A stretch of 64,000 nucleotides of DNA from Roseibium album. GTDB taxonomy: Bacteria > Pseudomonadota > Alphaproteobacteria > Rhizobiales > Stappiaceae. The position numbers and the translations under genes were made by a program. Where the stretch lies: assembly GCF_001404515.1 (NCBI RefSeq), contig NZ_CXWE01000001.1:1116001-1180000 (forward strand), read 5' to 3'. Each line of letters begins with the position of its first letter. Position 1 is the first letter of the stretch. The notes below the pieces were generated by a model that was given only the letters and a program-made list of their open reading frames with translations, had not been told where the DNA came from and ran no database searches. Below are positions 60,775-64,000 of the stretch, piece after piece.

Positions 60775-61140
60775 TCAGCTTTCGATCCAGTGCCAGGCCG
60801 TTTCTATCTCGTCCCTGTCGAAGTGCTTTTCCTGGATACCGACCATCTTGGCGAATGTCGCGTCAATCGCGACAAGGGCTGCCATAAGCTTGCCATCAGC
60901 CACGATCCCAACCTTGTGAAGGTGTTTCATGTGAGTAAGCACCCACTTGATGTCCGACGCGGCTGCCTCGAAGGAAATGCCGACATGCTCGCCGAGGACT
61001 ACCAGGATACTGATCTTGTCAAAGGCTTCGATCATCTCTTCGGCCTTTGCAATCAATTCCGTTTCCTGCTCGATATCGACTTTGCCGGAGATTTCGACGC
61101 CGAGAACCGGGCCATTGCTGCGGGGCAGGATCGTATACAT
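60775..61140 (-). CDS. SpoIIAA-like (STAS-fold) protein
   Basis: The 121-residue protein of the SpoIIAA-like family reads MYTILPRSNGPVLGVEISGKVDIEQETELIAKAEEMIEAFDKISILVVLGE, then DIKWVLTHMKHLHKVGIVADGKLM and a C-terminal FDRDEIETAWHWIES. These proteins have a STAS-like fold but lack the classical phosphoserine context; some bind lipids. Role unknown. GGAGG precedes the ATG. It converges with the amidotransferase gene and has no obvious partner. Confidence 0.85.
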   Translation of the reverse strand: MYTILPRSNGPVLGVEISGKVDIEQETELIAKAEEMIEAFDKISILVVLGEHVGISFEAAASDIKWVLTHMKHLHKVGIVADGKLMAALVAIDATFAKMVGIQEKHFDRDEIETAWHWIES

Positions 61141-61280
61141 GGGTGCATCCTCCGAAGTGAGCGGGCATTTCCGCTGCAGGAGGAAAATCCTAGTGCAATC
61201 CGGGAAAGGTGATCAAGCCTTCCAGGCCGGTCCACACCCGGGGATATGTGATTGCTTCGCCGAAAAGATGCGTTCCGGGT

Positions 61281-61901
61281 TCAGTCGGCACTTTTCCTTA
61301 ACTCCGATAAAATCTGAAGCGTATTTTCGTCCACGATATCGCGGATTTGCCGCGTCAGGGGAAATACATCCGTGCGCTCGCGTCCGTATGTCAGGTTGAA
61401 CTCATGAAATTCAACGCTTTGGGGCGGCATCAGGTGGTGCTGCTTAATGGTTTCCAGCTTGTCGAATGCCTTGGCAAGACGCGCCTCGAGCGTTTCAGCC
61501 TGAGCGTATTCGTCCCACAGGACAAGAAAATCTCGTGAAACGTCTGCTGGCAGGCTGGCGCAAAGCGTCTGAAAATCGGCTCTTTCCCGCTTCTCCCGAT
61601 CATCGCCATCGCGTTGCAGCGGTGCCGGAACGTCCCCGGAAATTGCTTCACCGAGGTCGTGTATCAGGCACAGTTTCATGAGCCTCGACAAGTCGACTCC
61701 CGCAAGTTCCCTTTCAAACAGAAGAACCATGAGTGCGAGCCGCCAGCTATGTTCCGCCGTGCTTTCCGGACGGCCCTGGCGCGTTGAGCCGGACCGCAGT
61801 GTGTCTTTCAACCTTTCTGCCTCCTGGAGAAAGGTCAGGAGTCCGGTCAGTCGTTGAGGCTGCATGGCCGCAGCTGGCATCTCGGGATCTGATAGCGACA
61901 T
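61281..61901 (-). CDS. HD-domain hydrolase (YfbR-like)
   Basis: The 206-residue protein has the HD-domain metal signature: His in STAEHSWRLALM, His-Asp in LCLIHDLGEAISGD and a later Asp in LAKAFDKLETIKQH. The sequence fits the YfbR/HDDC2 type of 5'-deoxynucleotidases, which act on nucleoside monophosphates. The ATG at 61901 (MSLSDPEMPAAAM) is preferred because longer in-frame starts run into the upstream XRE gene; its ribosome site is weak. It probably forms a two-gene operon with that regulator. Confidence 0.85.
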   Translation of the reverse strand: MSLSDPEMPAAAMQPQRLTGLLTFLQEAERLKDTLRSGSTRQGRPESTAEHSWRLALMVLLFERELAGVDLSRLMKLCLIHDLGEAISGDVPAPLQRDGDDREKRERADFQTLCASLPADVSRDFLVLWDEYAQAETLEARLAKAFDKLETIKQHHLMPPQSVEFHEFNLTYGRERTDVFPLTRQIRDIVDENTLQILSELRKSAD

Positions 61902-61950
61902 GGTGTCGATGATAACGTTCCCGCTGCAGCTTTTCGACAGTCTGAATAAT

Positions 61951-62523
61951 TTATGCAGGTGCCTTTGGCTCATCCCGTACGAGGCGCGCAAATCGTCCGT
62001 CTGACAGGGCAAGTCGCGAAATCCGGATATCGCTTTCCGGTATTGTCAGTTCGGTGAATTCCGCGCGTTCCGTGCGGTAGACAATGTCGACGCCGCAGGG
62101 TTCGAACCAGCCTTTGTCCTCCAACTGGTGCTCGATACGGCGAATGCTCTCGGAAGCAAATTGCCACAAGGGCCTGTCCATCAGCTCCGAGACAGGCACG
62201 TGCCAAAGCCGCACGCGTTTCGGTGATGCGGCAAGAAGCCGGTGAGTCAGGTCGCAGACAAGGTGCACAGGCGTCGAGGCCTGCGTGACAAGGTCCAGAA
62301 GAGCACGATCTGACGCGGTTTCCGGACGAGCACGCAATAGACGCGTGATTTTCCGCCGGGCGCGGTCGTCGGGCTCGGACCGTCCACTTTCCCAACGTGA
62401 AATCCTGCTTTGGGAAACGCCCAGGTCTTCCGCAAGTGCATGCTGCTTGACCCGGTTGAGCACGCGCCACCTTCTGAGTGAAGGGCCCAGGCTCGATTGA
62501 AGAACGGCTGTATCAATAGTCAT
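61951..62523 (-). CDS. XRE-family DNA-binding protein with C-terminal sensor-like domain
   Basis: The 190-residue protein has an N-terminal Cro/CI helix-turn-helix (LRRWRVLNRVKQHALAEDLGVSQSRISRWESGRSEP, residues 16-51). A C-terminal region of about 120 residues (STPVHLVCDLTHRLLAASPKRVRLW...) resembles a PAS-like fold but is not recognised with certainty. It lies 49 bases upstream of the HD hydrolase gene on the same strand and may regulate it. Confidence 0.82.
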   Translation of the reverse strand: MTIDTAVLQSSLGPSLRRWRVLNRVKQHALAEDLGVSQSRISRWESGRSEPDDRARRKITRLLRARPETASDRALLDLVTQASTPVHLVCDLTHRLLAASPKRVRLWHVPVSELMDRPLWQFASESIRRIEHQLEDKGWFEPCGVDIVYRTERAEFTELTIPESDIRISRLALSDGRFARLVRDEPKAPA

Positions 62524-62573
62524 GCTTCGATTGTAGCGCCAAATGCCGCGCAGGGGGAGGCGGCAGCTCGCAT

Positions 62574-62984
62574 TCAGGTTGACTTGAATGCCCTGCTGGA
62601 CACCTGAACCGAGTTGCCGTCAGGATCCTTTGCATTTGCAAATTCATATCCGTCTGCCTGGTGAATGGAACCGAACTTCAATCCCTTGTTCGAGGCACTT
62701 TCATGAAAGGCTGCAACGTTCGCCACATCGAACACAAGCTTGACCGCAGCCTGGCCGAGCTTTTGCGCTTTGCCTGCCTTGTGAAGCAGCAAGTGCGCAC
62801 CGCCATTTTCCGGCACCAGTTCGGTCAACCGGTCGGTTGGGGTCCTGATGGCTTTGAAACCAAAGAAGAATGCATAGAACGAGGTACTGATATCCACGTC
62901 TCGTACGTAAAGGATGATGCGATGGAGGCCGGCGGCAATCGGGGTCTCGACACACCGCGAACCGGTCTGTTCTGCTTCGTTCAT
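62574..62984 (-). CDS. VOC-family (glyoxalase-like) protein
   Basis: The 136-residue vicinal-oxygen-chelate protein has the two beta-alpha-beta-beta-beta modules: AAGLHRIILYVRDVDISTSFYAFFFGF and a C-terminal DGYEFANAKDPDGNSVQVSSR. Metal-ligand candidates are His (GLHRI) and Glu (TELVPE) in the first half. Substrate cannot be assigned. ATG 62984 overlaps the stop of the upstream GFA gene as ATGA, so the two are coupled. Confidence 0.88.
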   Translation of the reverse strand: MNEAEQTGSRCVETPIAAGLHRIILYVRDVDISTSFYAFFFGFKAIRTPTDRLTELVPENGGAHLLLHKAGKAQKLGQAAVKLVFDVANVAAFHESASNKGLKFGSIHQADGYEFANAKDPDGNSVQVSSRAFKST

Positions 62985-63418
62985 TTTTTGAGTTCGCCTT
63001 GTGTGAAGGCGATCGAGGGATCGGACGAATGCTCGACATTCTCGCCCGGAACCGTGACCCACTGATGCTTGCGGTGCTCATATACCGAAAAGCGCGGACT
63101 TGGAAAATCCGGATCGGCAAACGCTCCGACCGGGATAGCCGTCACGCCTGGCCAGCCTTCGATCACAAAGGCGAGGGTCGACCCGCAGGTGGGGCAAAAG
63201 CGATAAGTGGCCGTGTGCCCGCTGTCGCAATCCCGTTGCCATTCTGAAAACTTGCCCGAAAGCGTGACATGCTCGTCCGGCCATCGTGCCTGAACGGCAA
63301 ACACGCTGCCGGTCCGTTTCTGGCATTCAAGACAATGGCAGGCGGAGATGCGTACCGGTTCGCCTTCACACACGGCGCTCAGCTGTCCGCATCTGCACGA
63401 TGCCGTTCGTTTCACCAT
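62981..63418 (-). CDS. GFA-family (CENP-V/GFA domain) protein
   Basis: The 145-residue protein has the zinc-binding cysteine pattern of the glutathione-dependent formaldehyde-activating family: SCRCG, CHCLECQKRTGS and FCPTCGST. These cysteines bind two zinc ions. Members include Gfa, but most have unknown substrates and act in small-molecule detoxification. GGAGG lies before the ATG. It is translationally coupled to the VOC gene downstream, suggesting a thiol-adduct detoxification pair (inference). Confidence 0.9.
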   Translation of the reverse strand: MVKRTASCRCGQLSAVCEGEPVRISACHCLECQKRTGSVFAVQARWPDEHVTLSGKFSEWQRDCDSGHTATYRFCPTCGSTLAFVIEGWPGVTAIPVGAFADPDFPSPRFSVYEHRKHQWVTVPGENVEHSSDPSIAFTQGELKK

Positions 63419-63496
63419 CTATCGCCTCCAACGCGTTTCGACCTGCAGCAAAGCACTCGAGCTGGATGCGTTCAATAGGGGTGTTATCGAAGACAC

Positions 63497-64000
63497 CTAT
63501 CGATATTTTTCAATAAAGGCATCAATCGGCAAGTTGCGGAAATCCGGCAAACGTTCGCGTAGTTGCTCATGGCTCCAGTCCCACCATGAAATCTCCATCA
63601 AAGCGTCTTCCTGATTTTCGGTGAAACGGCGCTTGATCGGTTTGGCGGCCACACCGCCAACCACCGTATATGGGGGAACGTCCCGCGCGACCACCGCACC
63701 CGCAGCCACGATGGCACCCGTTCCGATGGTGACGCCGGCAAGCACGGTGACGTTGTGACCAATCCAGACGTCGTTTCCGATGGTCACCCAGTCGTCCTTG
63801 CGCCACTGAAAGAACTCGGCGTCGTCATCACCAAGACCATAGGCGGCCGCCCGGTAGGTGAAATGGTGTTGGGAAGCGCGCCAGGTCGCATGGTTTCCGG
63901 GATTGAGCCGCACGCGACGTGCAATCGAGCAGAACTTGCCGATGCTTGTCCAGATGACGTCGCCGTCCTGTACGATGTAGGAGTAGTCGTCCATCCGGCT
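63497..64000 (-). CDS. Hexapeptide-repeat acyltransferase (phosphonate-operon type), 5' end cut by window edge
   Basis: From the ATG at 63994 the product is 165 residues, but the frame is open to the window edge and family members begin about 40-50 residues earlier with another hexapeptide coil, so the gene is partial. Left-handed beta-helix repeats are visible: [22 protein letters not shown] and [65 protein letters not shown] and a C-terminal [19 protein letters not shown] are features of the DapH-like acyltransferases found in phn (C-P lyase) operons. It probably acetylates a small cytoplasmic metabolite. The rest of a phosphonate cluster may lie beyond 64 kb. Confidence 0.85.
   Translation of the reverse strand, partial: SRMDDYSYIVQDGDVIWTSIGKFCSIARRVRLNPGNHATWRASQHHFTYRAAAYGLGDDDAEFFQWRKDDWVTIGNDVWIGHNVTVLAGVTIGTGAIVAAGAVVARDVPPYTVVGGVAAKPIKRRFTENQEDALMEISWWDWSHEQLRERLPDFRNLPIDAFIEKYR

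Overview
The window looks like chromosomal DNA of a marine alphaproteobacterium. GC is moderately high, most genes have clear Shine-Dalgarno sites, and the content (several TRAP transporters, ergothioneine genes, an RTX protein, a VPLPA-CTERM/exosortase polysaccharide locus, LysR/RpiR/GntR regulators) fits Stappiaceae such as Roseibium/Labrenzia or a Roseobacter-like relative. That placement is inference from protein style. I see no rRNA, tRNA, CRISPR array, insertion sequence or prophage.

Layout. 1-0.83 kb: 3' end of a UDP-sugar dehydrogenase. 1.0-9.05 kb, minus strand: exopolysaccharide assembly of the PEP-CTERM/exosortase type (secretion ATPase, tyrosine autokinase, Wzz-like chain-length protein, TPR lipoprotein) with two VPLPA-CTERM surface proteins; the exosortase itself is not in the window. 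9.6-10.8 kb: small membrane protein and FMN reductase. 11.2-16.3 kb: five-gene sugar ABC transporter/oxidoreductase operon. 16.4-19.2 kb: ECF sigma factor and an RTX repeat protein. 19.6-29.7 kb: pntAB, a YghU-type GST, a DddP-like M24 protein with divergent LysR gene, a periplasmic binding protein and a GGDEF/EAL protein. 30.0-37.6 kb: TAXI-TRAP transporter with UspA and RpiR genes, divergent from a dimethylglycine-dehydrogenase-like FAD/GcvT enzyme. 37.8-40.0 kb: egtBD. 40.5-43.1 kb: TetR-YciI and metG. 43.6-46.4 kb: YeiH, di-heme peroxidase and Sel1 protein.

46.5-54.4 kb is the most interesting part. One minus-strand operon encodes an SsuD-like flavin monooxygenase, a YdhF-like aldo-keto reductase, a flavin reductase and a DctPQM TRAP transporter. 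A GntR regulator and a Gfo/Idh/MocA protein are transcribed divergently. Monooxygenase, aldo-keto reductase and flavin reductase match, in gene order, the SmoC-SmoB-SmoA set of oxidative sulfoquinovose desulfonation. The Gfo/Idh/MocA protein is a plausible NAD-dependent sulfoquinovosidase. The cluster would therefore import a sulfosugar by TRAP rather than ABC transport, hydrolyse it, remove sulfite oxidatively and return glucose.

54.5-64 kb: two secreted proteins of unknown role, an Lrp gene divergent from a class-V PLP enzyme plus EgtC-like amidotransferase pair, a SpoIIAA-like protein, an XRE-HD pair, a GFA-VOC pair, and an edge-truncated hexapeptide acyltransferase of the kind found in phosphonate operons.
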